A DNA stretch of 64,000 nt. Origin: PHAA01 sp034927445. Lineage in GTDB: Bacteria; Bacillota; Syntrophomonadia; Syntrophomonadales; Syntrophomonadaceae. How positions within the stretch are numbered: position 1 is the first letter of the stretch; the number at the start of each line of letters is the position of its first letter. Below, piece by piece: positions 18,179 to 26,727 of this stretch. The notes beneath the pieces were generated by a model. It was not told the DNA's origin. It was given only the letters and a program-made list of their open reading frames with translations, and did no database searches. The position numbers were made by a program, and so were the translations under genes. The stretch lies in NCBI GenBank assembly GCA_034927445.1, contig JAYFPZ010000012.1:62001-126000 (forward strand). The letters are read 5' to 3'.

Positions 18179-18364
18179 TTAATTGCTATGGGGTTTGAGG
18201 TTTTTCTTTTTCTCATCCGATTCATACCTTACCCGGTTGGAACAGAGATCACAGATGTAAGTGCCGGGTTTATCCGGATCACTTACCTTTTTAAAATCTC
18301 TATCGTCTTCTAACAGGACATAAACTTTTCCACACAACAAACATTTGGCATTTACCTGTTCCAT
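18179..18364 (-). CDS. YlaI-like zinc-ribbon protein (DUF2197)
   Basis: 61 residues with two CxxC knuckles, CLLCG (residues 8-12) and CDLC (about 38-41), in the arrangement of the Bacillus YlaI/DUF2197 family. Presumably binds one Zn2+; the role is unknown. AGGAGAGG precedes the ATG. It is convergent with the 3D-domain gene, nine bases apart. Confidence 0.75.
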   Translation of the reverse strand: MEQVNAKCLLCGKVYVLLEDDRDFKKVSDPDKPGTYICDLCSNRVRYESDEKKKNLKPHSN

Positions 18365-18585
18365 TTGCTTCCTCTCCTTTATTCGTTAATACGAAAATAG
18401 ACGCGGACGACGCGGACTTATATGACTAATAAGACAATAACCTCTTTGTCATCCTGAGTGCAACGAAGGATCTCCTGCGAGGACAAAACAACTCCACCAC
18501 CAGATCTTTCACTGCGTTCAAGATAACAAAACCCAAACATTTTCATCGGTGGTTGCGGCCTCCGGCCATTGTGGTTTATAGGTAC
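18365..18585. other. intergenic region with dispersed short repeats
   Basis: Contains AGACGCGGACGACGCGGACT (18400-18419), related to sequences at 62827-62849 and 63019-63042, and a TGTCATCCTGAGTGCAACGA motif (starting at 18447) of a kind seen in intergenic repeats of many bacterial genomes. No gene was seen. Confidence 0.5.
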
Positions 18586-18912
18586 TTAGTCGGAGCTGAC
18601 CTCCTCCGGCAGAACGGTTATATACAAAACATGCTGATAATTGAACGACCCCACAATATTGCCATCCTGGTCATACATATTATTGGCGGACGGCCCTCCG
18701 GTGTATACCTGGGCATCTTTTTCCAGGCCTAGACTCTTTAGGTAGCAAATAGTCTGCTTCTGATCGGTAAACTGGATTTGCACTCTGATTAAAGGCGGCT
18801 CAGTACTTTTGGTCTTCTGGAACAGCGACTGGATACCGCCGCTGCACCCTGACGTCCCCCCCAGCATTAACATAAGGATCAGACCAATTATCCAAGACCT
18901 TATGTTGTTCAC
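18586..18912 (-). CDS. small lipoprotein of unknown function
   Basis: 108 residues. A signal peptide ending in a lipobox-like TSGC (cysteine at about residue 23) indicates lipid anchoring outside the membrane. The short mature domain, with GGPSANNMYDQDGNIVGSF, is not recognised. GTG start with GAGGAGG upstream. It begins five bases after the Lon-like protease gene stops, so the two are cotranscribed. Confidence 0.7.
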   Translation of the reverse strand: MNNIRSWIIGLILMLMLGGTSGCSGGIQSLFQKTKSTEPPLIRVQIQFTDQKQTICYLKSLGLEKDAQVYTGGPSANNMYDQDGNIVGSFNYQHVLYITVLPEEVSSD

Positions 18913-18917
18913 TATAA

Positions 18918-21365
18918 TTACCTCCTCGCCCTTCGTCTCAGTTCGTTTTTCCGCGGCACCGGCCTGATATCCCCCATCATTCCGAATACACTGCGACTGC
19001 CCCAGCTGCTTAGTTTGCGGCTGACCAGGCAGTGAATACTGTTAGGAGGAAAATCGCCGGCAGCATTGGCCTCCCCGGCTTCAACCCCGGTAAGGATCTC
19101 CAGGCCTTCATTGACATGACTGATGGCCCAGATATTAAATTGATCAGCCTTTACGGCCGCTACCACTTCCTCATTCAACATAAGGTTCTTAACATTCTGG
19201 TGGGGAATAATAACCCCCTGCCGGCCGGTTAAGCCCCTATTTTGACACACCCGAAAGAAGCCTTCGATTTTGGCATTTACCCCTCCTATCGCTTGAATCT
19301 CTCCATTCTGGTTGACTGATCCGGTAACGGCAATACCCTGTTGGAGAGGCACGTCGGCCAGGCTGGAAAGCAGTGCGTACAACTCGGCACTGGAGGCGCT
19401 GTCCCCTTCTATACCACCGTAGCTTTGTTCCAGGGTTAAACTGGCCGATAAGGACAGGGGTCGGTTTTGGGCATATTGAGCGCCCAAATAGCCATTCAGG
19501 GTTAAAATCCCTTTGCTGTGAATGCTTCCGCTGAGCTGTATTTCTCTCTCAATATTGACCAATCCTTTTTCACCCATAAAGGTTTTGGCGGTGATGCGCA
19601 CCGGCTTGCCAAATTGATGATCGGCAATCTGATAAACGGCCAGTCCGTTCAGTTGACCGGTGTGGTAGCCGTCAACATCAATCATAATCGTGCCTTCATC
19701 AATATACCCCTGCATTTTCTCCTGCAGCATGGCTGAACGATAGTGCTTTTCTTTAACTGCCCGCTTAACATGTTCCCGGTCCACCAGTTCAGCCTTGGCA
19801 TATCCCGCCCAGCAATTAGCCTCGTAGATGATCTCTACCAGTTTATTAAAAAGGGTGCTCAATTTACCTTGATCATCAGCCATCCGGCTGCCATAGTCGA
19901 CAATCTCGGCAACCGCGGCCGGGGTATAGTGCCGCAGATTTTTACTGGTGCAAACGGAGCTTACTAAACGCGCATATTCTCTCATATGTTTGGGGGTGCG
20001 CTGCATATCCGTATCGAAATCCGCTTTGATTTTGAACAGCTTTTTAAACTCTTCGTCATGGGCATGGAGCAGATAGTAATATTCGGGTTCCCCGATCAGG
20101 ACTACTTTCATTTCGACCGGGACGGCTTCCGGCTGCAGCGTCTCACTGTTCCCCAATCCCAGGTTCTTGCTCAAGCTTTCAACGATTATCTCTTTATTCT
20201 TGATAATCCGCTTCAGTTTATCCCACACATAAAAATTCTTGATGATATCGTAAACGTTAATAACCAGGTAACCGCCGTTGGCCTTGTGAACCGAACCCGC
20301 TTTTATTCTGGAGAAGTCAGTGGTTAATACCCCAAATTCACTGCCAAATTCCACCTGCCCAAACAGGTTGGAAAAACTGGGATTGGTCTCGAATACGACC
20401 GGAGCGTGCTTGAGCGCTGAATTATCAACAATCTGATTAACCTGGTAGCGCCTTATCAGGGCTCTTTTGTCCATGCGCCGCAATATATTCATAGGGGAAT
20501 CATCTTCAACGGTTTTGAACATTTCCAGATTGTCCAGCACATCTTGGTGCATATCCCGCAGATAGGCAACTACCTGCTCCAGCGCGGCATATTTTTTATA
20601 CAAGGCGTTAAAATCCGGCTCTGCTACCTGGCGGGCCGTACTTAGCTCCAATTCTTTGATCTCTTCCTTGATCTTTTTTTCTAATTCCTTATACTGCCGG
20701 AAGGCTTCATTTATTTTTTCCTGGATAACGGAGCTTTTTTTCATCAGCTCGGTCCGCTCATCCTCCGGTAAAGCCATATACTCATCCTGGCTCATCTGAC
20801 TCCCGTCTTCTTTGAGGGGTATGCTGCTGACCCCATTCTGACTGCGGGAGATGGTAAAATTATAGGTGCGGGCCTCATCCTCCAGGCGCAGATAGATCTT
20901 ATTCGTATCCTCCATAAAACGGTTCAGGATGGTACTTTTCTGAAATTCAAAATCCTCGCCTTCAAAGGCCTTGACGATATGCTTGATAACCATATCCATA
21001 TTGGCATCAACATCGTTCTTGAATTCTTTGCCCAATCCGGCCGGCAAGCTTAGAGCATGCGGGTTTTCAGGATTCTTAAAATTATTTACATAGCACCAAT
21101 CCGACGGTACTTTATTTTTACGGGCCTTCTGTTCCAACATTTCACGAGCCAAGGTGGTCTTGCCGGTTCCATAGTACCCGGCCAGATAGATATTGTAGCC
21201 TTCGTTGCCAATATCCAAAGCAAAACCCAGAGAACGAACCGCGCGTTCTTGTCCTATAATACCCTCAAGCGGCTTTACTTCAGCAGTACTGTTAAACTTA
21301 AAAATTGAGGGGCTGCAGGCTCTGTAAATGTCTTTAACCTTAAGTCTGTGTTTACGAATATCCAA
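18918..21365 (-). CDS. Lon-like ATP-dependent protease (AAA_32/S16 type)
   Basis: 815 residues. The N-terminal ATPase has YYGTGKTTLAREML (about 60-73), an unusually long helical insertion (about 130-270) and a later AAA region with LVINVYDIIKNFYVWDKL. The C-terminal S16 protease domain carries the Ser in EGDSASSAEL and the Lys in GGVNAKIEGFF, the Ser-Lys dyad of Lon. The layout matches the stand-alone LonB/AAA_32 proteases of Firmicutes and archaea, not LonA. TTG start, GGAGG seven bases upstream. It sits between a metallo-hydrolase gene and a lipoprotein gene in one apparent operon; substrates are unknown. Confidence 0.88.
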   Translation of the reverse strand: MDIRKHRLKVKDIYRACSPSIFKFNSTAEVKPLEGIIGQERAVRSLGFALDIGNEGYNIYLAGYYGTGKTTLAREMLEQKARKNKVPSDWCYVNNFKNPENPHALSLPAGLGKEFKNDVDANMDMVIKHIVKAFEGEDFEFQKSTILNRFMEDTNKIYLRLEDEARTYNFTISRSQNGVSSIPLKEDGSQMSQDEYMALPEDERTELMKKSSVIQEKINEAFRQYKELEKKIKEEIKELELSTARQVAEPDFNALYKKYAALEQVVAYLRDMHQDVLDNLEMFKTVEDDSPMNILRRMDKRALIRRYQVNQIVDNSALKHAPVVFETNPSFSNLFGQVEFGSEFGVLTTDFSRIKAGSVHKANGGYLVINVYDIIKNFYVWDKLKRIIKNKEIIVESLSKNLGLGNSETLQPEAVPVEMKVVLIGEPEYYYLLHAHDEEFKKLFKIKADFDTDMQRTPKHMREYARLVSSVCTSKNLRHYTPAAVAEIVDYGSRMADDQGKLSTLFNKLVEIIYEANCWAGYAKAELVDREHVKRAVKEKHYRSAMLQEKMQGYIDEGTIMIDVDGYHTGQLNGLAVYQIADHQFGKPVRITAKTFMGEKGLVNIEREIQLSGSIHSKGILTLNGYLGAQYAQNRPLSLSASLTLEQSYGGIEGDSASSAELYALLSSLADVPLQQGIAVTGSVNQNGEIQAIGGVNAKIEGFFRVCQNRGLTGRQGVIIPHQNVKNLMLNEEVVAAVKADQFNIWAISHVNEGLEILTGVEAGEANAAGDFPPNSIHCLVSRKLSSWGSRSVFGMMGDIRPVPRKNELRRRARR

Positions 21366-21398
21366 TATTGCACCTCCAGATATATTATAAGGCTGCTG

Positions 21399-22229
21399 CT
21401 AGAATTTAAAAATCATGCCGGTCTCACCTTTGCTCACCATGTCGCCCAGTTCATTATATAAGCGGGCTGAGGCATGGAACCCGGTACAATGAGCTACAAT
21501 CAGTTTTTTTATCGCAAATGATTTCAGGGCGGCCGCGGTTTGGTCAATGCGCTGAGCTGAGGCGTTAAACAAATGAGTGCCGCCGATGTAAGCCAGTATT
21601 CGGTTTTTGCCGGTCATACGGAGGGCGTGGCTGATGGTATTGATTATGCCGGAGTGGGCACAACCGCTTATTATGATCAGCCCTTCCGGGTGGTCTATAA
21701 TCAAAGCCATATCGTCTTCCAGCTTATCATCTTGAATTTGCCCGTTCTTTTCAACCTTGAAATCCCCGCCGGTGTCCTCGAAGTTATTATTGCGAGGTAT
21801 CTCTCCGCTTAGGTAAACCCCGGGCCAGATCTCCGTAAACTCATCGATCCCAACCAATTCCGCTCCCGCCCGTTGTAATTGCTCATGATTGAACGGACTG
21901 CCAATCTTCTTTAGTTTACCGTTATTGAGCGGGAAAAGTCGAGGCAGAAGGAAACGGGTATGAGCATATATCTTCTTTTTTCCGTACCGCTCCAACAAGG
22001 GCAACAAGGCGCCGGTGTGGTCGAAATGACCATGGCTGATGACCACCTCTTCTATTTCTTCCAGCTTGATTCCCAGCGCCTGGCAGTTATAAAACAGGGC
22101 CTGGCTGCTGCCGGTATCAAATAACAAGCTCCTGTCATCTACCGTTATCAAACAGGCAAAACCGTATTCTCCGATCAGATTAGGTACAGGCGTAGTATTT
22201 TCCACTAATATAGTAACCCTGACTTGCAT
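21399..22229 (-). CDS. metallo-beta-lactamase fold hydrolase
   Basis: 276 residues. Metal-binding motif HGHFDHTGA (about residues 66-74), a GCAHSGIINTI second ligand region and a C-terminal HCTGFHASARL. This is the pattern of the MBL subgroup related to archaeal aminobenzene-phosphate synthase (beta-RFAP-like, COG1237), whose bacterial members have no settled function. Cytoplasmic. GGGGGG precedes the ATG. The Lon-like protease gene starts 33 bases downstream on the same strand. Confidence 0.85.
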   Translation of the reverse strand: MQVRVTILVENTTPVPNLIGEYGFACLITVDDRSLLFDTGSSQALFYNCQALGIKLEEIEEVVISHGHFDHTGALLPLLERYGKKKIYAHTRFLLPRLFPLNNGKLKKIGSPFNHEQLQRAGAELVGIDEFTEIWPGVYLSGEIPRNNNFEDTGGDFKVEKNGQIQDDKLEDDMALIIDHPEGLIIISGCAHSGIINTISHALRMTGKNRILAYIGGTHLFNASAQRIDQTAAALKSFAIKKLIVAHCTGFHASARLYNELGDMVSKGETGMIFKF

Positions 22230-22540
22230 TAACCAGCCCCCCTTTAATTAAATCCACTGTTAATAATTAGTTAAAACCTGCCTTAATTCCTTCTATTATT
22301 TACTGCTGCCAGAAAATAAATACCAGACCGAGGTTCCCTTGGGCTTCCCTTCAGCGCCACCTGCGGCGCCACACCCGCATCCCGTGCTGAAAACCCTTAC
22401 CCGTGGGCTATCGCTTGGCCCTATCAACCCGCATCAGGAATTTTCATCTCTGGGACTGCGCCCATACCGGGCGCACAGAAAAAGCCCCCGGCCGGTAAAG
22501 TCGACCAGGGACTTAATAACATAACAGGATTATGGCAGTA
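22230..22540. other. intergenic region with several hairpins
   Basis: 311 bp between amt and the metallo-hydrolase gene. It holds the amt terminator (22478-22514), a TGCGCCC/GGGCGCA hairpin (about 22457-22475), a GGGC/GGCCC stem (about 22407-22423) and a GCGCC/GGCGC stem near 22353-22369. A short plus-strand open frame here has no homology signal and is not called. Confidence 0.4.
22478..22514 (-). terminator. rho-independent terminator of amt
   Basis: On the minus strand AAGTCCCTGGTCG pairs, with several G-U pairs, to CGGCCGGGGGCTT and is followed by TTTTTCT, 27 bases after the amt stop. Confidence 0.75.
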
Positions 22541-23884
22541 TTAAATTTGTACGGCTGACACCTCTCCGTAATTGTAAGCGTCCTCGCCATGCTGGGTCAG
22601 GTCCAGTCCGGTTTCCTCTTCTTCCTCGGATACCCGCAGGGCGGTAAAGATACTGATAACTTTTAGAATTATGAAGGTTACGGTGGCCGCAAATGCAATC
22701 GTAGCTCCAACCGCTATAGCCTGAGTTAACAACTGCGCGGGATTGCCGTACAACAGGCCGTCAACTCCGGCCGGATTAATAGCGGTGTTGGCAAATACCC
22801 CGGTAGCCAGAGCCCCGAAAATTCCTCCGACTCCGTGAATGCCAAAGGCGTCCAAGGAGTCATCATAGCCCAGTTTGAATTTAATTTTACTTACGGCATA
22901 ATAACATAAAGGTCCAACCAATAAGCCCATTATAATAGCACTCCCGGCACTTACGAAGCCGGCCGCCGGGGTGATGGCTACCAGACCTGCCACAACCCCG
23001 CTGGCTGCGCCCAAAGCGGTGGGTTTGCCGTGGTGCAGCCATTCTGCCGCCACCCAGCTCAGGGCTGCGGCTGCGGCACAGGTGTTGGTAACCAGGAAAG
23101 CGGTGCCGGCCAATCCGTTGGCTCCTAACGCACTGCCGGCATTAAAACCAAACCAACCGAACCAGAGGAGAGCCGCACCCAGCATGGTCATGGGAAGATG
23201 GTGCGGGAGCATCGGTTCAGCCCCATTTTCGCGACGTTTTCCCAAAACCAGGCAGGCCACCAGACCTGAAATACCGGAACTGATATGAACAACCGTACCA
23301 CCCGCAAAGTCCAGCGCTCCCAGGTTGCGCAGCCATCCATCAACGCCCCATACCCAGTGAGCCAGCGGGTCATAAACCAAAGTGGTCCACATCAAAACAA
23401 AAGCAACGAATGCCGCAAACTTCATACGTTCAGCAAAGGCCCCGGAGATCAGGGCTACGGTAATGATGGCGAACATCAACTGAAACATGACAAACACCTG
23501 GTGGGGAATGGTGGCTGAATAATCAGGATTGGGATCCAGCCCGATACCATTCAGCCCCAGCCATTGGAGACTGCCGAACAAGTGGTTTACATCAGGACCA
23601 AACCCGATGGTATAGCCGATCAATACCCACTGCACCGATACCAGGGCCATAGCCGTAAAACATTGCAGGATAATACTAAGCACATTTTTTCTGCGTACCA
23701 TGCCGCCGTAGAACAGGGCCAGACCTGGGGTCATTATCATTACCAGGGCTGCGCAAACTATGACAAAGGCAGTATCTCCGGTATCCACTGCCGGTCCCTC
23801 CGCGGCGGAGGCTATAAGCGGAAGCCCCAATACCAATACGGCTGTTATAACTAGGGATAACATCCATCTCAATTTTGTTTTCAT
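22541..23884 (-). CDS. amt: ammonium transporter
   Basis: 447 residues: an N-terminal signal-like helix followed by eleven Amt-family helices. Family landmarks are MIMTPGLALFYGGMVRRKN, GGTVVHISSGISGLVAC, GFNAGSALGANG and GYDDSLDAFGIHGVGGIFGAL, the latter with pore-lining histidine. It forms a trimeric ammonium channel in the membrane, gated by the PII protein encoded just upstream. GAGGGATC precedes the ATG. A hairpin (23961-24008) lies between glnK and amt and may modulate read-through. Confidence 0.95.
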   Translation of the reverse strand: MKTKLRWMLSLVITAVLVLGLPLIASAAEGPAVDTGDTAFVIVCAALVMIMTPGLALFYGGMVRRKNVLSIILQCFTAMALVSVQWVLIGYTIGFGPDVNHLFGSLQWLGLNGIGLDPNPDYSATIPHQVFVMFQLMFAIITVALISGAFAERMKFAAFVAFVLMWTTLVYDPLAHWVWGVDGWLRNLGALDFAGGTVVHISSGISGLVACLVLGKRRENGAEPMLPHHLPMTMLGAALLWFGWFGFNAGSALGANGLAGTAFLVTNTCAAAAALSWVAAEWLHHGKPTALGAASGVVAGLVAITPAAGFVSAGSAIIMGLLVGPLCYYAVSKIKFKLGYDDSLDAFGIHGVGGIFGALATGVFANTAINPAGVDGLLYGNPAQLLTQAIAVGATIAFAATVTFIILKVISIFTALRVSEEEEETGLDLTQHGEDAYNYGEVSAVQI

Positions 23885-23960
23885 TATTGATCCCTCATTT
23901 CTTGTATCTTATAATTTTTCCCTTCGCCCAGAACGAAAAGAAAATAACGGTTATAAATAT

Positions 23961-24008
23961 AAAAGCGCTTATAGCCAGAGTGCTGCGACTCTGCTTATAA
24001 GCGCCTTT
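23961..24008 (-). promoter_or_regulatory. intercistronic hairpin between glnK and amt
   Basis: On the minus strand AAAGGCGCTTATA pairs with TATAAGCGCTTTT, with an inner AGAGT/ACTCT stem and a CGCAGC loop. The outer AAGGCG...CGCTTTT frame repeats that of the glnK leader hairpin. It could be an attenuator, a partial terminator that sets the GlnK:Amt ratio, or an RNA-protein site. Confidence 0.6.
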
Positions 24009-24040
24009 GCCAATAAAATAACTTTAATTATTTGATTTTT

Positions 24041-24379
24041 TTATAAGGCCGCTCCGCCTTCTTCGCGGGTGCTGATACGGATAATCCTTTCAACCGGGTA
24101 TACAAATATTTTGCCATCGCCTATTTTACCGGTTTTACATATGCTGAGCACGGTGGAAATGATATCCTCGACTGATTCATCCTGGCATACTATCTCCAGT
24201 TTGACCTTGGGAAACAGGTCAATCGAGTGTTCCTGCCCCCGATAGTATTGCTTCTGGTCACGCTGGAGCCCCCGACCCTTTACGTCATATACCGTCATAC
24301 CTCTTACCTCTATTTTATCAAGGGCTGTTTTTAATTCATCCAGCTTCGACGGTCTTATTACTAGCTCTACCTTCTTCAA
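24041..24379 (-). CDS. glnK: nitrogen regulatory protein PII (GlnK)
   Basis: 112 residues, PII trimer subunit. MKKVELVIRPSKLDEL start, T-loop KGRGLQRDQKQYYRGQE with Y46 at the usual uridylylation position, and the ATP/2-oxoglutarate site GKIGDGKIFV. The T-loop is about five residues shorter than in Escherichia coli GlnB. It senses energy and carbon/nitrogen status and plugs the Amt channel encoded downstream. TTG start with AAGGAGGGG upstream. Confidence 0.93.
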   Translation of the reverse strand: MKKVELVIRPSKLDELKTALDKIEVRGMTVYDVKGRGLQRDQKQYYRGQEHSIDLFPKVKLEIVCQDESVEDIISTVLSICKTGKIGDGKIFVYPVERIIRISTREEGGAAL

Positions 24380-24420
24380 TTAACTCCCCTCCTTGTTTTT
24401 CCCTTGCCCCCAGCGGCAAG

Positions 24421-24476
24421 CAAACAAAAACAAAAAGCGCCATCTTTCCCTGGCCACGGGAAAAATAAAACGCCTT
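24421..24476 (-). promoter_or_regulatory. terminator-like leader hairpin of glnK
   Basis: On the minus strand AAGGCG pairs with CGCTTT around an inner TTTCCC/GGGAAA stem, then TTTTTGTTTTTG follows. It sits in the 5' leader, so it is a candidate attenuator. The A1/G4 hexaloop expected for an ANTAR target is not seen. Confidence 0.5.
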
Positions 24477-24506
24477 CGTTTCATTTAAATAAAATTTACG
24501 TTACTA

Positions 24507-24535
24507 AGTATAGCAAGCCATTCAGACTCCGGCAA
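24507..24535 (-). promoter_or_regulatory. promoter of glnK-amt
   Basis: Minus-strand TTGCCG, 17-base spacer, TATACT with an extended TGC. Suitably placed before the leader hairpin. Confidence 0.55.
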
Positions 24536-24786
24536 CCCTTTTGCCGCAATAATATTGTATACTTGACCGGTTGAGCAGATAAGCTGGATGTAACAAGCAA
24601 AAACAGTGCTTCTGCCATGTTTTATACAGGGGTTGATTACTATATTGAATATTTACACCAGTTCTGCTTGGGGTAAAATACCATTAGATAGAATTACACC
24701 TGACCTTAATTAAATACCAAGAGGTTAGCGCGAAAAATAAATTTTTATTACTATTTTTGCTGTCAGCAGAGCGATGGGAGATTATG
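24536..24786. other. intergenic upstream part
   Basis: AT-rich divergent gap between the glnK promoter and the first small membrane-protein gene. No convincing promoter, gene or repeat was seen. Confidence 0.4.
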
Positions 24787-25176
24787 ATGTTTCAAAAAAA
24801 TATTTTAATAGCTCTATTGTCAATCGGGTCCATTTTACTTGGATATAGTTATACGCATGAATGGTATGGAATTTTAGAATCTGAAGTGCAATACTGGGGT
24901 TATCTAAGTGAGGCATTGGGCCTAATATTACTTATACTTATCCTGCCTCCCCTTAAGGGAGAAATTTTAACGAAAGTCATCTTATTCATATGCTTGATTA
25001 TTAATATTCCGCCAATCATACTCTGGTTTATATTCCATGGTTATAGAATAACTGATGCTCCCCCAACGATTTCAGATCAATTTATCGCCCACTGGGCTTT
25101 TTCTGTGCCTCATGTTATTTTGGTCGCTATGTGTTTTTATTTGCTAAAACTAATTAAGCGAAACCCCGCGTCTTGA
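24787..25176 (+). CDS. small membrane protein, four helices, unknown
   Basis: About 129 residues with four predicted helices and a short basic C-terminus (KRNPAS). GGGAG lies six bases before ATG 24787; ATG 24784 is adjacent. I do not recognise a family. It is first of three consecutive plus-strand genes for small membrane proteins; base composition is AT-rich compared with the core genes. Confidence 0.6.
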   Translation: MFQKNILIALLSIGSILLGYSYTHEWYGILESEVQYWGYLSEALGLILLILILPPLKGEILTKVILFICLIINIPPIILWFIFHGYRITDAPPTISDQFIAHWAFSVPHVILVAMCFYLLKLIKRNPAS

Positions 25177-25229
25177 CATAAAATTAAATGAATTGTTGTA
25201 TAGTTGTATAATTAAGGAAGGTATTAACT

Positions 25230-25487
25230 ATGAAACATATGAAAATCGTGTTTTTTATATTGGGCGTATATTTTATCTTTAAAGCCTGTTCTTTGTATGG
25301 GACTTATTTTAGTTTTAATGACGGCGACGGAGATGGTATAGGAATATACCTATTGGGTTTTGAGATTAATGATAAGGTGCCAATCGGAAATGTGCCTGTA
25401 TATGCAACAGCTATTACCGTACTTGGAATAATACTGATACTTCCTATGATAACCAGAATATTTCCTAAAACTAATCAATCAGAGTGA
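25230..25487 (+). CDS. small membrane protein with acidic DGDGDG loop, unknown
   Basis: 85 residues, two helices (about 5-22 and 56-76) around a loop containing NDGDGDGIG, which resembles a short Ca2+-type acidic loop but is too short to call an EF hand. AAGGAAGG precedes the ATG. Not recognised. It follows the previous membrane-protein gene by 53 bases. Confidence 0.55.
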   Translation: MKHMKIVFFILGVYFIFKACSLYGTYFSFNDGDGDGIGIYLLGFEINDKVPIGNVPVYATAITVLGIILILPMITRIFPKTNQSE

Positions 25488-25542
25488 TATTTGAACTCCT
25501 GCTGTATATTTTAAACATATCATTTAGCAAAGGGGTGTTTAC

Positions 25543-25893
25543 ATGTATTGGCTGACCGTTCTTCTGTTAATACTGGTCATCGCCCTGGCATTAATCCCTA
25601 CCTGTCTGCTTACGGGCATATCGATAAAAGAACTAGCCGTCAAACGTTATTGGATCGTCTTATTTGTTTTAATGATGCTGGCTACACCATTCTCCCGGGT
25701 AATAGAAGCAAAAACCGGGAGTTTCGCCACCGGTCTGATATCCGGTCCGGTGATTCTGCTGCTCGGTTTTCTGCCGGTGATATATGTTGATTACTTGCGA
25801 AGGAGTAAAAGTATCGGCTATAGAGGCGCCCGAAAAAAAATCGGCGATTGGCTCGACCAGCCGATTAAAACTCTGTTCTTAACCAAAGAGTAG
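25543..25893 (+). CDS. small membrane protein, three helices, unknown
   Basis: 116 residues with three predicted helices (about 3-25, 35-53 and 62-83) and a basic, probably cytoplasmic tail (LRRSKSIGYRGARKK). AAAGGGG precedes the ATG. Not recognised. Last of the three-gene membrane-protein row; convergent with vapC. Confidence 0.55.
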   Translation: MYWLTVLLLILVIALALIPTCLLTGISIKELAVKRYWIVLFVLMMLATPFSRVIEAKTGSFATGLISGPVILLLGFLPVIYVDYLRRSKSIGYRGARKKIGDWLDQPIKTLFLTKE

Positions 25894-25956
25894 CTTCCCC
25901 AGTATCTAACGGCCTTTTATAAACATTCCGTCCGCAGGTCATGCCGGATCTTCGGA

Positions 25957-26322
25957 TTAGATAAATACAACCTGCTCCAGACCTAAAAAATGCTTGTCGC
26001 TGGTAGCCACCTGGCACTCGCAGGCTTTAGCGGTCCCATAAACAATGGCGTTCGCCATGGGAAGACCGTGCTTCAAACTTAGACCGGCAGCTAGGAGAGC
26101 CAGGTGTTCGTTTAAATCCACCACTACGGTTTTGTTCATCTGGGCAACTACCATGACCGCTTCTTCTTCAGTGCGCTCCCGCAATACTTTTTTATAAACT
26201 TCGTAAATAACTATGGTGGGAGTGGTTATCTGTTCGGCATCGGCAAAGTAGTTAGCGTATTCTCCGGCCTTTTCCCCGTCAACCAGGAATTCTATCCATC
26301 CGCAGGAGTCAATTAGAATCAT
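25957..26322 (-). CDS. vapC: VapC-like PIN-domain toxin
   Basis: 121 residues, PIN nuclease fold. Acidic residues D5 (MILIDSCGW), E41 (IYEVYKK) and D109 (ATSDKHF) are present. The third conserved position reads MANAIVYGTA with N91 where VapC proteins usually have Asp (ADA). This was checked in the DNA (AAC). Family members cleave RNA, often tRNA, when released from the antitoxin. The start overlaps the antitoxin stop by four bases, the usual TA coupling. The substitution could weaken or abolish activity. Confidence 0.85.
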   Translation of the reverse strand: MILIDSCGWIEFLVDGEKAGEYANYFADAEQITTPTIVIYEVYKKVLRERTEEEAVMVVAQMNKTVVVDLNEHLALLAAGLSLKHGLPMANAIVYGTAKACECQVATSDKHFLGLEQVVFI

Positions 26323-26528
26323 ATTCTTTCCTCATCTTCCCTGACCCCATCTTTGTCCATACCCCGTAAAAACCCACGCATTTCTGCCAGCGGGGTTTCC
26401 GGCACCATGGTTATAATATCGCCGGTGGCAACTACGCGAAGTTTTTGACCTACTCTAAGCTTTAATTGTTTTCTTATATCCCGGGGAATAACGATCTGAT
26501 ATTTGCTGGAAATCGTGACTTCACTCAA
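26319..26528 (-). CDS. vapB: AbrB-type antitoxin (VapB-like)
   Basis: 69 residues with a swapped-hairpin AbrB DNA-binding domain at the N-terminus (VTISSKYQIVIPRDIRKQLKL) and a flexible toxin-binding tail. It should neutralise the PIN protein encoded downstream and autorepress the operon. TTG start, AAGGAG upstream. Confidence 0.85.
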   Translation of the reverse strand: MSEVTISSKYQIVIPRDIRKQLKLRVGQKLRVVATGDIITMVPETPLAEMRGFLRGMDKDGVREDEERI

Positions 26529-26727
26529 AAAACCAACTCCTTACTTTTTACCTATCGATAACTATATTGTATTACGATTTGGCAGATCATTCAAGTTGGC
26601 TGCTTAAGTATAGTATCAGCGAATCCAGAGGGTGAGCTTGGGCAGCATCTCAAACGGTTGTGATAGCCAAGACCTTTTTGTTAAACTAGAAGAGATGAAA
26701 GGCTACCCGGAAGTGAGGCATGCTGTT

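Noticed and set aside
22339..22524. 61-codon plus-strand frame after the metallo-hydrolase gene
   Set aside because: Proline/arginine-rich translation of hairpin sequence, overlaps the amt terminator, no ribosome site.
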